From positions 1,054,001-1,118,000 of the forward strand of contig NZ_LN831790.1 in assembly GCF_001013905.1 (NCBI RefSeq): a stretch of DNA of 64,000 nucleotides, read 5' to 3'. This stretch comes from Streptomyces leeuwenhoekii. GTDB lineage: Bacteria; Actinomycetota; Actinomycetes; Streptomycetales; Streptomycetaceae. The notes below the pieces were generated by a model. The model saw only the letters and a program-made list of their open reading frames with translations. It was not told where the DNA came from and searched no databases. Below, piece by piece: positions 17,031 to 26,315 of this stretch (the stretch's first letter is position 1; every line of letters starts with the position of its first letter). The position numbers and the translations under genes are program-made.

Positions 17031-17610
17031 TCATCCTCTGTGCTGACCGACAAAGGCGGCTTCGATGAGGTCGTTGGCGGCTTCCCTCGACTGCTGGAAG
17101 CAGTGCGGGAAGCGCCACACGAGCGAGGACACGCTAACACCGACGCGCTCGGCGACCACGACGATGTCCAGGGCCGTACGGTGATCCTTCAGCCACGTTG
17201 AAATGCAGGCGTCTCGGCAGTCACAGACACTCCTGGCGAGTGGTGAGCCGATCTTGTGGGTCTCAAGGACCGCCTCTCGTGCTTGGCGCCACCCTTCGGT
17301 AGGCCGCACCGGACAACGGCAGCCCGTCCTCGCGGATGAACACCGCATCCTCGGGGCGAAGACTTCGGCGCGCGACCTCTGCCCTCAGGATCTCTACGAG
17401 TTCCGGACACGCAGGAACGACTCGCGGGGCACCCGTCACCTTGCATGTGTCCGCGTCGCTGCCGCCGAGAGGGCGAAGACGGATCACAAGAGCGCCGGAT
17501 TCCCCATCAGTCAGATGTGTCACGAACCCGCAGCGCAAGCGCTTCTTGGGGCCTCAGTGCTGCAAAGGCGATGGATGACAGAAAGGCCCGCAATGTACGT
17601 CCGTCCCGCG
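17031..17610 (-). pseudogene. Tyrosine site-specific integrase remnant
   Basis: Three overlapping frames reconstruct the C-terminal catalytic part of an actinomycete tyrosine recombinase: 'FAALRPQEALALRVRD' (catalytic Arg I region), 'GAPRVVPACPELVEILRAEV', 'FIREDGLPLSGAAYRRV', 'GSPLARSVCDCRDACISTWL' and 'AERVGVSVSSLVWRF'. Frameshifts occur near 17510 and 17290. The family's His in 'LRHAAVSTWL' is Asp here, and the Tyr nucleophile in 'VLLxxYAKC' is Phe, so it could not recombine even if the frame were repaired. It lies about 0.5 kb from the tRNA-Pro scar and is the likely former integrase. Confidence 0.75.
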
Positions 17611-17973
17611 CGCGTCGGCCAACCCATTTGGAACAGCCAGTCGCTCCGCTAGGAGCGGGCCGTCCGGCCTGCTCCCGCGCAGCGCGGCCAGCAGCCGACC
17701 GTAGCCGGCCAGCAGCGGTGCAGGCAGGACCGGTGACCGGACCCACACCCGCAGCCATGGCCCAGTGGCGGGCAGCCTTCCACGACGCCGTCCCTCACGG
17801 CCATGTATCCGAGAGGCCACAAGCGCGACGCCTGCCGATCGCGGCTACGGCTCGGCGCCCGCTCGAACGGTCCGCAACCGCGGCGGTGCCGGCAGCGGCC
17901 AGCCGCGGGTGCCTTCTCCGCCCGCCGGAAAGAGGGCGTGTGAGCCGAACCTCGCCTCCGGGCTGTCGGCCCA

Positions 17974-18411
17974 TCATGTCGTCCCGTCCACGGCCCGATC
18001 GCCCAGCGGGTCGGGCAGGGGCAGCAGGACGCGGAAGGTGCAGCCCTGGCCGGGGGCGGTGTCGAGGGTGATGCTGCCGGCGTGCGCGGTGACGAGGGCG
18101 TGGGCGATGGCGAGACCGGGGCCGGAACCGCCGGTGGCACGGGTGCGGGAGTCGTCGGTGCGGTAGAAGCGGTCGAAGACGTGGGCACGTTTGGTGGCGG
18201 TGAGGCCGGGGCCCTGGTCGGCGACCTCCAGGACCGCGTGCCGGCCGACGGTGCCGGCGCCGATACGGATGGGGGTGCCGGGAGGGGCGTGGGTGACTGC
18301 GTTGCCGATGAGGTTGGTGACGACCTGTCGGAGTCGGGCCTCGTCGGCGTGTGCCGGGGCGGTGGCGGGCTTTCCGCCGCCGGGCCCGGTCAGGGTCACC
18401 GCGTGGGGGGC
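17974..18411 (-). pseudogene. Sensor histidine kinase, C-terminal HATPase fragment
   Basis: The last ~145 codons encode a HATPase_c domain: N-box 'HADEARLRQVVTNLIGNAVTHA', G1 'EVADQGPGL', F-box 'VFDRFYRTD' and G2 'GGSGPGLAIAHALV', then 'GCTFRVLLPL'. The DHp, HAMP and membrane parts are missing; upstream of about 18411 the frame continues only as the shadow of the SDR fragment. This is a decapitated kinase gene. Confidence 0.75.
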
Positions 18412-18573
18412 CTGATGGCGATCGGCGCGGCCATCATTGCCCTCTTCGATTTCAAGGACGACCGCCAGCCACAGGCCCCGCCTCAGCCGCCAGCCGTCAC
18501 CCAAGCCCCTCAGCGGACACCTGGGACACCTGCCAGCTGAACTGGTCCGGGCCTCCCTTGCCGTCGACACCCG

Positions 18574-19065
18574 TCGGATGCGACCCTGCTGATCAACAAC
18601 GCGGGCATCTCCACCGGCGCGACGCTGGTCGGAGGCGGCCTGGACGAGGTACGTCGCGAGATGGAGACCAACTTCTTCGGCCCGCTCGCCGCGACCCGCG
18701 CTTTCGCCCCCGTCATCGAGGGCAACGGCGGCGGCGCCGTACTCAACGTCCTGTCCGCCCTGTCGTGGTTCCACCCGGCAGGACTCGGCTCCTACGCGGC
18801 GTCCAAGGCCGCCGCCTGGGCACTGAGCGACGCGACCCGTGAGGAGCTGGCACCGCGCGGGATCACCGTCTCGGCGTTGCACATCGGTTACATGGACACC
18901 GACATGGCCGCCGGCGTGCCCGCCGATCAGAAGGTGGCCGTCGCCGACGTCGCGGCCCAGGCCCTGGACGGCATCGAGGCCAGCCTGCCCGAGATCCTCG
19001 CCGACGAGGCCAGCCGGTACGTCAAGCAGAGCCTGTCCGCTGCACTCCAGCCGACCGCGGGCTGA
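18574..19065 (+). pseudogene. Short-chain dehydrogenase/reductase, 5'-truncated
   Basis: The frame reads DATLLINNAGISTGATLV, 'METNFFGPLAATRAF', 'VLNVLSALSWFHPAGLGSYAASKAA', 'GITVSALHIGYMDTDM', i.e. the NNAG motif, catalytic Ser and YxxxK of a classical SDR. The first ~75 residues, with the TGxxxGxG cofactor motif, are absent: the sequence before 18574 is unrelated, and no start codon precedes the NNAG motif. The internal ATG 18661 would give a non-functional 134-aa product. Confidence 0.75.
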
Positions 19066-19124
19066 CGCTCACCCCCCTCCGCCCCGACGCGACCGCCTTC
19101 CCACCCCTCACGCGAGGACATCTC

Positions 19125-20180
19125 ATGCGTTGCACGACCTTCGGACACCGGACCGGACTGCGCGTTTCCGAGTACGCGCTCGGCACCGCCAACTTCGGCA
19201 CCGGCTGGGGCGCCGGAGCCGAGCCGGACGAGGCACGCCGGATCTTCGACCGGTTCGCCGAAGCCGGCGGCACCTTCCTCGACAGCGCGGACGGCTACCA
19301 GTTCGGCGAGTCGGAGGAACTGACCGGAAAGCTGATCTCCGCCGACCGCGACCACTTCGTCCTGGCCACGAAGTTCACCCTCGGCGCCGCCCCGCAGCCG
19401 GACATCTCCAGGACCGGCAACAGCCGCAAGAACATGGTCGTCTCCGTAGAGGCCAGCCTGAAGCGCCTGGACACCGACTACATCGACCTGCTCTGGGTGC
19501 ACTTCCCCGACGAGCTCACTCCGATGGAGGAACTCCTGCGCGGACTCGACGACCTGGTAAGCGCCGGCAAGATCCACCACGCCGCGCTGTCCAACTTCCC
19601 CGCCTGGCGCGTCTCGCGCGCGGTGACCCTCGCCGATCTGAGGAACCAGGCCCCGATCATCGGCATCCAGCACGAGTACAGCCTCGTCGAGCGCACCGCC
19701 GACCGTGAGCTGCTGCCGATGGCCGAGAGCCTCGGGCTCGGGGCCGCCCTGTGGTCCCCGCTCGGCGACGGGCTGCTCACCGGCAAGTACCGCGGCTCCG
19801 CCGAGGGGCGCCTGAGCGACCTGGGCATGGTCATCCACACCGAGAGCACTGGCCAGAAGACCGCCGTCGTCGACACCGTCCTGGCCATCGCCGAGGAGAC
19901 CGGCGTGACGCCCGCCCAGGTGGCGGTGGCCTGGGTGCGCGAGCGCGCCGCCCGTTCCGTGGCCACGCTCGTCCCGATCATTGGCCCGCGCAACCTCTCC
20001 CAGCTCGAGAGCTACCTCGGCGCCCTCGACGTCCAGCTGACCGATGAGCAGTACACCCGCCTGACCGAGGTCAGCGCGGTACCGCTCGGCGCACCCCACG
20101 ACGGGATCGCCGCTTCCCTGGATCGCCTCCAGGGAGGTGCCGCCGACCGGACCACTGCCCCGGTCGTGCCGGTGGCCTGA
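19125..20180 (+). CDS. Aldo/keto reductase
   Basis: A complete 351-residue aldo/keto reductase from ATG 19125 (RBS GAGGA). The catalytic tetrad context is visible: Asp/Tyr in 'FLDSADGYQFGESEEL', Lys in 'FVLATKFTLG', His in 'DLLWVHFPDELTPME'. C-terminal NADP-binding segment 'SVATLVPIIGPRNLSQLESYLGAL' broken as 'ATLVPIIGPRNLSQLE' also fits. It stands just after the relic zone and before the IS elements; substrate unknown. The SDR fragment upstream in the same direction may have been its operon partner. Confidence 0.88.
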   Translation: MRCTTFGHRTGLRVSEYALGTANFGTGWGAGAEPDEARRIFDRFAEAGGTFLDSADGYQFGESEELTGKLISADRDHFVLATKFTLGAAPQPDISRTGNSRKNMVVSVEASLKRLDTDYIDLLWVHFPDELTPMEELLRGLDDLVSAGKIHHAALSNFPAWRVSRAVTLADLRNQAPIIGIQHEYSLVERTADRELLPMAESLGLGAALWSPLGDGLLTGKYRGSAEGRLSDLGMVIHTESTGQKTAVVDTVLAIAEETGVTPAQVAVAWVRERAARSVATLVPIIGPRNLSQLESYLGALDVQLTDEQYTRLTEVSAVPLGAPHDGIAASLDRLQGGAADRTTAPVVPVA

Positions 20181-20533
20181 TGGTGAACGCGGCTCAGGAC
20201 ACAATGCGCCCGCGCCGTAGCCAGTAAAACGACACAAACTGGTTCGAGAAGTACGGCGGCCATCCGGGATGCCCCGTTATGTTTTCCGCGGTCCTGCAAG
20301 AGGGCCGCTGGCCTCCGGGCCCGGCATGACTGTTGCCCCCTGTCGAAGGGATGACCTGGGGGGTGGTGTCACCGGGCCCGAGGGGTGCCGTCGGAGACGC
20401 TGATCAGAGGTACGACCACCGCCGGGCCGGGCGCAATGCCCGGCCGTTCGCGGACGGCAGGTCTGCATAACGTGGGTGCGCGAGAACGGCACCGCTGCCG
20501 GGCCGGCACGGATCGACGCATGTTGGGGGCACG
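20181..20533. other. Gene-free stretch, probable left end of the older IS110
   Basis: 353 bp between the aldo/keto reductase and the first IS110 transposase. No gene is visible. IS110 elements carry a long non-coding left end that encodes their bridge RNA, so part of this stretch probably belongs to the older element; I could not place its outer boundary. Confidence 0.45.
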
Positions 20534-21347
20534 ATGGTCGACATCGACGGGGTGGGCGTCTTCCTGGGCCTGGACGTCGGCAAGCACGCACATCACGGCC
20601 ACGGACTGACTCCGGCCGGAAAGAAGGTCTTTGACAAGCCGCTGCCCAACAGCGAACCGAAGCTGCGGGCCGTCTTCGACAAGCTCCAGGCCAAGTTCGG
20701 CACGGTTTTGCTGGTCGTGGACCAGCCCGCCTCCATCGGTGCCCTCCCACTGACCGTCGCCCGCCACGCGGGCTGTCAGGTCGCCTACCTGCCCGGACTC
20801 GCGATGCGGCGGATCGCCGACCTCTACCCGGGCGAGGCCAAGACCGACGCGAAGGACGCGGCCGTCATCGCGGACGCCGCCCGCACCATGCCCCACACCC
20901 TGCGCACCCTCGACCTGACCGACGAGGTCACCGCCGAGCTGACCATGCTCGTCGGCTTCGACCAGGACCTCGCCGGGGAGGCCAACCGCACCAGCAACCG
21001 CATCCGCGGCCTGCTCACTCAGTTCCACCCCAGCCTGGAGCGCGTCCTGGGCCCCCGCCTGGACCACCCGGCGGTGACCTGGCTCCTCGAGCGCTACGGG
21101 TCCCCGCAAGCTCTGCGCAGGGCCGGCCGCCGCAAACTTCGTCGAGGTCGTCCGACCCAAAGCGCCCCGCATGGCTCAGCGGCTCGTCGACGACATCTTC
21201 GACGCCCTCGACGAGCAGACCGTCGTCGTCCCCGGCACCGGCACGCTCGACGTGATCGTCCCTCCGCTGACGAAGTCGCTGGCCGCCGTCCATGAACAAC
21301 GCCGGGCTCTGGAAGCCCGGATCGAGTCCCTGCTGGAGGCCCACCCT

Positions 21348-21777
21348 AATGGGCAGTGATGCGGGGCACCGCCAGGCCCACCCCGGCCGATCGAGGCCCT
21401 GAAAGAGACTGCGGGCCCCACATCACTTTCTCGTGACGGTGGTCGGTTCCGGAGAAGCCGTTCACACCCCCTGGGACTGGATCCCTTGGTCAAGAGCCGG
21501 CCTCCGGGACCGTCCACTGTCACGAGCCCGTACGACGGCCGCATCCGCCCCGATGATCGGATCGTTGACGCTTGTGGTCCGAGCCGCCCACAGGGGGCAC
21601 CTCTCACCACGCCTGGAGCTGCCGAGCTCTGGAACAGACCGAGGGCCCTGTGAGCCGCTGGGGTCACAAACGGCTGATCGGATGCAGGGCCATTGAGCCC
21701 TTCCATTAGGGAGACGCGTGCCCCCGCACGGCTGCGACCAGCAGCACGCCCCCGACCGAGAGGACGAACACGACACG
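21348..21777 (+). ncRNA. Candidate bridge-RNA region of the intact IS110
   Basis: In IS110 elements a structured bridge RNA with target- and donor-binding loops is encoded in the non-coding end beside the recombinase. Here that space is 430 bp upstream of the ATG at 21778. I see no convincing protein in it. The exact RNA ends and loops need folding against the target flanks (ccacc-CT-ctttcc) and the element ends, so only the region, not the transcript, is annotated. Confidence 0.5.
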
Positions 21778-23019
21778 ATGACCGTCACCTGCGGAATCGA
21801 TTGGGCCAGCGACCACCACGACGTCGCCCTGGTCGACCATGAGGGGACCTTGTTAGCAAGGGCCCGGATCACCGACGACCTCGCCGGCCTGCACCAGCTC
21901 CTCGAGCTCCTCACCACCCACGGCGACACCGCGAACGCCCCGGCCCCCATCGCGATCGAGACCTCCCGCGGCCTCCTCGTCGCCTGCCTCCGCGCGACCG
22001 GCCGGCCCGTCTACGCCATCAACCCAATGGCCGCCGCCCGCTACCGCGACCGCCACACGGTCACCCGCAAGAAGTCCGACCACCTCGACGCCATGGTGCT
22101 CGCGAACATCCTGCGCACGGACAAGGCCGCACACCGGCCGCTGCCCGACGACAGCGAGCTCGCCCAAGCAATCGCTGTCCTGGCCCGCGCCCAGCAGGAC
22201 GCGGTCTGGGACCGCACCCAGGCGGGCAACAAACTCCGTTCCCACCTGCGCGAATACTTCCCCGGCTACCTTGCTGCCTTCCAGCACAACCGCGAAGGGA
22301 TCAGCAGCAGTGTCGCCCGCGCCGTGCTGGCCGCGGCCCCCACCCCCGAGCAGGCAGCCAAGCTCACCCGCGCCCAGCTGCGCTCGCTGCTGAAGAAGGC
22401 CGGCCGCCAGCGCGGCATCGAGGCGGAAGTCGAACGACTGCGAGACGCCCTGCGAGTCCCGCAGATGCGCCAGCCCCCACAGGTCGAGCAAGCCATGGGA
22501 CGCCAGGCCATCGCCCTACTCAGACAGCTCGAAGCCGCCTGCACCAGCGTCGACGACCTCACCGAAGCGACGGTGGAGTCTTTTGACACGCACCCGGACG
22601 CCGAGATCATCACCAGCTTTCCAGGGCTCGGGTCTCTCACCGGCGCCCGGGTGCTCGCCGAGATCGGCGACGACCGATCTCGATTCACCGACGCGAAGGG
22701 CCTCAAAGCCTTCGCCGGGGCCGCACCGGTCACCCGGGCGTCCGGCAGAAGCCTCGCGGTCATGGCCCGCAGGGTCAAGAACCAGCGTCTGGCCTCGGTC
22801 GGCTACGTCTGGGCGTTCGCCAGCCTGACCGCCTCCCCCGGCGCCCGAGCCCACTACGACAGGCGACGAACCGACGGAGACCGCCACACCGCCGCCCAGC
22901 GCAACCTCTTCAACCGTATGCTCGGCTGCCTCCACCACTGCCTCACCAAGCGCACCCCCTACGACGAACTCACCGCGTTCCCCACCACACCGACCCCACA
23001 ACTCACCATCGCCGCTTGA
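21778..23019 (+). CDS. IS110-family transposase (DEDD recombinase)
   Basis: I chose ATG 21778 (MTVTCGIDWASDHHDVAL), which directly begins the RuvC-like DEDD domain; the longer frame adds a His/Asp-rich leader. Acidic residues are in 'GIDWASDHH', 'APIAIETSRGL' and 'KKSDHLDAMVLANI'. The C-terminal Transposase_20 domain has 'ITSFPGLGSLTGARVLAEIGDD' region (quoted in part) and 'FAGAAPVTRASGRS', whose Ser is the family nucleophile. At 413 residues it is full length and uninterrupted, so the element may still be active. Confidence 0.92.
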   Translation: MTVTCGIDWASDHHDVALVDHEGTLLARARITDDLAGLHQLLELLTTHGDTANAPAPIAIETSRGLLVACLRATGRPVYAINPMAAARYRDRHTVTRKKSDHLDAMVLANILRTDKAAHRPLPDDSELAQAIAVLARAQQDAVWDRTQAGNKLRSHLREYFPGYLAAFQHNREGISSSVARAVLAAAPTPEQAAKLTRAQLRSLLKKAGRQRGIEAEVERLRDALRVPQMRQPPQVEQAMGRQAIALLRQLEAACTSVDDLTEATVESFDTHPDAEIITSFPGLGSLTGARVLAEIGDDRSRFTDAKGLKAFAGAAPVTRASGRSLAVMARRVKNQRLASVGYVWAFASLTASPGARAHYDRRRTDGDRHTAAQRNLFNRMLGCLHHCLTKRTPYDELTAFPTTPTPQLTIAA

Positions 23020-23500
23020 CAGATCAACTGCATCGGATGTCTCTTTCCCCGGTCCTGACCTCGATGCCCGGCATCGGCGTCAGGACCGCCGCCATCCTCC
23101 TGACCACCGTCGGCGACGGCAGCACCTTCCCCACCGCCGCCCACCTCGCCTCCTACGCGGGCCTCGCCCCAGCCACCCGGCAATCAGGAACCTCCCTCCA
23201 CGGTGAGCACGCCCCCAGAGGCGGCAACCGGCAGCTCAAACGGGCGATGTTCCTCTCCGCCTTCGCCGCCCTCCACGATCCCGCCTCCCGGACCTACTAC
23301 GACCGCTGCCGAGCCCGCGGCAAAACCCACACCCAGGCCCTCCTTCGTCTCGCCCGCCACCGCATCAGCGTCCTGTTCGCCATGCTCCGCGACGGAACCT
23401 TCTACGAACCGAGGAGCCCTCGACTCGCTTGACGAAGGACATAGAGGCACCCCCCGCCGAGATACCCGATCCCCCAGAAACACTTCGCTAGGAGTGCCCC

Positions 23501-24526
23501 GTGAAAGCTTTCGTCGTCGAGAAGTACGTCTCCCCCTTGCGTCAGGTCGAGATGCCCGTACCGGTCCCCGCCCCCCATGAGGTGCTCGTGCGCATGGTCG
23601 CGTCGGGCGTCAACCACGCCGACGAGCGGGTCCGCTCCGGCGAGTTCAAGGCAATCTTCCCGTTCCGGCTACCCATAGTCATGGGCGGTGAGCTCTCCGG
23701 CGAGGTCGTCGAGGCCGGCTCCGCGGTACGCGACATCGCCGTGGGCGACCACGTGTACGGCTATGTGGACTTGGCGGCCACCGGCACCTTCTCTGAGTTC
23801 GTCGTGGTCGACGCTGCCACGATGGCACCCGTGCCCCGGTCGGTGAGCCTGGTCGAGGCCGCAGGGCATCCCGTCGTCGCGCTCACGGCCTGGCAGGCCC
23901 TCGTCGAGATGGGCAGGGTGAAGAAGGGCCAGACCGTCCTCATCCATGGCGGAACCGGTGGCGTGGGATCGATCGCGATCCAGCTCGCCCGGCACCTGGG
24001 CTGCACCGTCGCCACCACCGTCTCGACGGCGAACATCGATGCCGCCCGAGAGCTTGGTGCCGACATTGTCATCGACTACCGCCGCGACGACCTCGCGCAG
24101 AGCCTCGCCGGCACGCCCGTCGACCTCGTCCTCGACACGCAGGGCGGAGCCAGGCTGCAGGCTTCCCTCGGCGTAGTGCGCCCCGGCGGCACCGTCATCG
24201 GCATCACGGGCCCGCCCGACCCGGATTTCGCACGGCGCGTCGGCGTCAACCCGATCGTCCGGCTCGCGATCCGGGCCCTGAGTGTCCGTACCCGCCGTCG
24301 GGCACGCGCGCTCGGGGTCACCTACCGCTTCCTGTTCATCACACCCGACAGCGCCGCGCTGCGCCAGGTCGCCGGGCTGGTCGACGACGGGGGGCTGCGC
24401 CCGGTCATCGACCGGGTGCTCCCCTTCGACCAGACCACGCGGGCTCTCGACGAGGCACTCGCCGGAGGCACACGCGGAAAGGTCCTGGTCACCACCGACC
24501 CGAAGGCGGTGACCACCCGTGGCTGA
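23501..24526 (+). CDS. NADP-dependent quinone oxidoreductase (zinc-free MDR family)
   Basis: A 341-residue MDR-superfamily protein from GTG 23501 (RBS AGGAG). The N-terminal GroES-like part has 'VLVRMVASGVNHADERVRSG' and the Rossmann motif is 'LIHGGTGGVGSIAIQLARH'. The structural and catalytic zinc cysteines of alcohol dehydrogenases are absent, as in quinone reductase/enoyl-reductase-like members. Its stop overlaps the next gene's start by 8 bp, so it is co-transcribed with the two alpha/beta hydrolases. Substrate unknown. Confidence 0.85.
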   Translation: MKAFVVEKYVSPLRQVEMPVPVPAPHEVLVRMVASGVNHADERVRSGEFKAIFPFRLPIVMGGELSGEVVEAGSAVRDIAVGDHVYGYVDLAATGTFSEFVVVDAATMAPVPRSVSLVEAAGHPVVALTAWQALVEMGRVKKGQTVLIHGGTGGVGSIAIQLARHLGCTVATTVSTANIDAARELGADIVIDYRRDDLAQSLAGTPVDLVLDTQGGARLQASLGVVRPGGTVIGITGPPDPDFARRVGVNPIVRLAIRALSVRTRRRARALGVTYRFLFITPDSAALRQVAGLVDDGGLRPVIDRVLPFDQTTRALDEALAGGTRGKVLVTTDPKAVTTRG

Positions 24527-25391
24527 GTCCCACGTCCGTCCCCGCCCGAGCACATGGGCCACGGCGCCCAACCGCCGCATCGTCGTAGGTTCGGACACGC
24601 TCGTCTACCGCGACCTCGGCCCCGAGAACGGCGTCCCGCTGGTCCTGCTCACTCACCTGGGCGCCACACTCGACGAGTGGGATCCCCGATTCGTCGACGC
24701 GCTCGCCCGCGACCGCCGCATCGTCGCGCTCGACCTCCCCGGGGTCGGCGGATCCACCGGCCGTATCCCGGGCGCCATCGCCGCGATGGCGCGTGCGGCG
24801 GAGGGGTTCGTGGCCGCTCTCGGCCTGACCCAGACGGACCTGCTCGGATTCTCGCTCGGCGGCTTCGTCGCCCAGCAGGTGGCCCTCGATGCGCCGGGAC
24901 TCGTGCGCCGCCTCGTTCTGGCAGGAACCGGCCCCGCCGGGGGAGCCGGAATCGACCGTCCGACCGGAGGAGCCTACGTCTACTGGGACATGGCCCGTGC
25001 CGCGATCGCCCGCACCGATGCCAAGGAGTTCCTGTTCTTTCCCCGCACCGCAGCGGGCAAGGCGGCAGCCAAGGCCTACCTCGCGCGCTTGCGCGAGCGC
25101 GTCATGGACCGTGACACCCCCATCACGCTGTCGTCGTTTCACCGCCAGATCACCACCATCCTGGGCTGGGGCCAGGCTGAGCCGCAGGACCTCTCCCGCA
25201 TCAGTGCCCCGACGCTCATCGCCAACGGCGACCACGACCGCATGGTCCCCAGCGAGCTGTCCCACGACATGCACGCCCGCATTCCCGGCAGCACGCTGAT
25301 CATCTACCCAGGGGCCGGGCACGGCGGCGTCTTCCAACACGTCGACGAGTTCGTCGACGCCGTGCGAACCCACCTCGACACCGACAGCTGA
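24519..25391 (+). CDS. Alpha/beta hydrolase
   Basis: A 290-residue alpha/beta-hydrolase starting at GTG 24519 inside the preceding gene's end. The fold's marks are the oxyanion strand 'VLLTHLGATLDEWDP', nucleophile elbow 'LLGFSLGGFVAQQVA', acid 'LIANGDHDRMVPSELS' and histidine 'PGAGHGGVFQHVDEF'. The substrate is unknown; the neighbouring quinone reductase suggests degradation or detoxification of a small organic compound. The next gene is a paralogue (same order of motifs), apparently a tandem duplication. Confidence 0.87.
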   Translation: MAESHVRPRPSTWATAPNRRIVVGSDTLVYRDLGPENGVPLVLLTHLGATLDEWDPRFVDALARDRRIVALDLPGVGGSTGRIPGAIAAMARAAEGFVAALGLTQTDLLGFSLGGFVAQQVALDAPGLVRRLVLAGTGPAGGAGIDRPTGGAYVYWDMARAAIARTDAKEFLFFPRTAAGKAAAKAYLARLRERVMDRDTPITLSSFHRQITTILGWGQAEPQDLSRISAPTLIANGDHDRMVPSELSHDMHARIPGSTLIIYPGAGHGGVFQHVDEFVDAVRTHLDTDS

Positions 25392-25446
25392 CAAGCTGAG
25401 AGGCACGCTCGCACCCCCGTCCCCCACCGCACACCAGGACCCGGCC

Positions 25447-26315
25447 ATGAGCGCATCGTCCAGCTCCCCCACCCCCACCCCGATCTCGTACAAGAACGCG
25501 CCGACCCGCTCCGTGTCCGTGCAGGGCGTCCACTTCGCCTACCGGCAGCTCGGCCCGGACGACGCGTACCGCTGATCCTGCTCAACCACCTGTCCGCGGT
25601 CCTGGACAACTGGGATCCACGGGTCGTCGACGGACTGGCGGCCCGACGCCGCGTGATCACCTACGACAACCGCGGCGTCGGCGCGTCCGGAGGCTCCACA
25701 CCCGACACCATCGAGGCGATGGCCCGCGACACCGTGCTGTTCATCCGGGCACTCGGGTTCGACCGGGTCGACCTGCTCGGCCTGTCGATGGGCGGCTTCA
25801 TCGCCCAGGTCATCGCGGCAGAGGAACCCGACCTCGTGCGCAAACTCATCCTCGCGGGCACCGGCCCCGCCGGCGGACCCGGCATCGACAGGGTCACGTC
25901 CGTCACCGTCCAGGACATGCTGAAGGCGACGCTGCGGCGCAAGGAACCGAAGCACTACCTCTTCTTCACCCGGACCGAGGGCGGACAACGGGCGGCGCGC
26001 GAATTCCTGGCGCGGCTGAAGGAGCGCACGGACGACCGTGACAAGGCGATCTCGGTGCCGTCGTTCCGCGCCCAGCTGAAGGCCATCAAACGCTGGGGCC
26101 GCTCGGCACCGCAGGACCTGTCGCGCATCCAGCAGCCGGTCCTGGTGGCCAACGGCGAGAGCGACCGGATGGTCCCGAGCGTCCACACCATCGACCTGGC
26201 GGCTCGGCTGCCCCGGGGCGAACTCGAGCCCCTCTATCCCGATGCCGGACACGGTGGGATCTTCCAGCACCACGACAGATTCGTTCCGCGGGCGCTCGCA
26301 TTCCTGGAACCGTAG
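25447..26315 (+). pseudogene. Second alpha/beta hydrolase, one frameshift near its start
   Basis: ATG 25447 opens 'MSASSSSPTPTPISYKN' and 'VQGVHFAYRQLGPDDA', then stops at 25575. One base shift later, the sequence continues without interruption: 'PLILLNHLSAVLDNWDPR', elbow 'LLGLSMGGFIAQVIA', acid 'LVANGESDRMVPS' and 'PDAGHGGIFQHHDRF'. The break is near 25560 (gacgacgcgtaccgctg). Apart from this single-base shift the gene is intact and closely parallels its upstream neighbour, so the lesion is recent or a sequencing error. The ATG at 25653 would give a product lacking the oxyanion strand. Confidence 0.72.

Larger units (their letters stand above)
16517..19065. other. Relic zone: degraded integrative-element end
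   Basis: Between the tRNA scar and the aldo/keto reductase there is no intact gene. It contains the dead integrase (17031-17610), a histidine-kinase tail (17974-18411) and an SDR tail (18574-19065). The gaps 16517-17030 and 17611-17973 hold only short shadow frames; local composition is less GC-rich than the flanks (for example around 16540-16960), consistent with foreign origin. I see no Rep, Spd or TraB gene of an AICE. Confidence 0.55.
21348..23042 (+). mobile_element. Intact IS110-family insertion sequence inserted into another IS110
   Basis: The inserted segment is 1695 bp. The dinucleotide CT occurs at both junctions (21346-21347 and 23041-23042) while the uninterrupted target needs it once, matching the CT-core, no-long-duplication style of IS110 insertion seen in IS621-type elements. 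It has a ~430-bp non-coding left end and a very short right end (23 bp after the transposase stop), no long terminal inverted repeats and one transposase gene. Confidence 0.82.
20534..23432 (+). pseudogene. Older IS110-family transposase, frameshifted and split by a second IS110
   Basis: The N-terminal DEDD part starts at ATG 20534 ('GVFLGLDVGKHAHHGHGL', 'KTDAKDAAVIADAAR'). An extra T near 21139 (cttcgtc where ctcgtc is expected) shifts the frame; the correct continuation 'MAQRLVDDIFDALDEQ' runs to 'SLLEAHP' at 21347. Coding resumes at 23043 with 'LSPVLTSMPGIGVRTAAIL' and ends at 23432 ('GGNRQLKRAMFLSAFAALHDP'), the Transposase_20 part. Deleting 21348-23042 joins GAG GCC CAC CCT to CTT TCC CCG in frame, so the interruption is exact. 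Confidence 0.88.

Noticed and set aside
18415..18540. Small plus-strand peptide MAIGAAIIALFDFKDD...
   Set aside because: Hydrophobic start but no ribosome site, no family, and it lies at the breakpoint between two gene fragments.
17974..18882. A full 302-residue histidine kinase
   Set aside because: Only the last ~145 residues look like a kinase; the rest is antisense to the SDR fragment.
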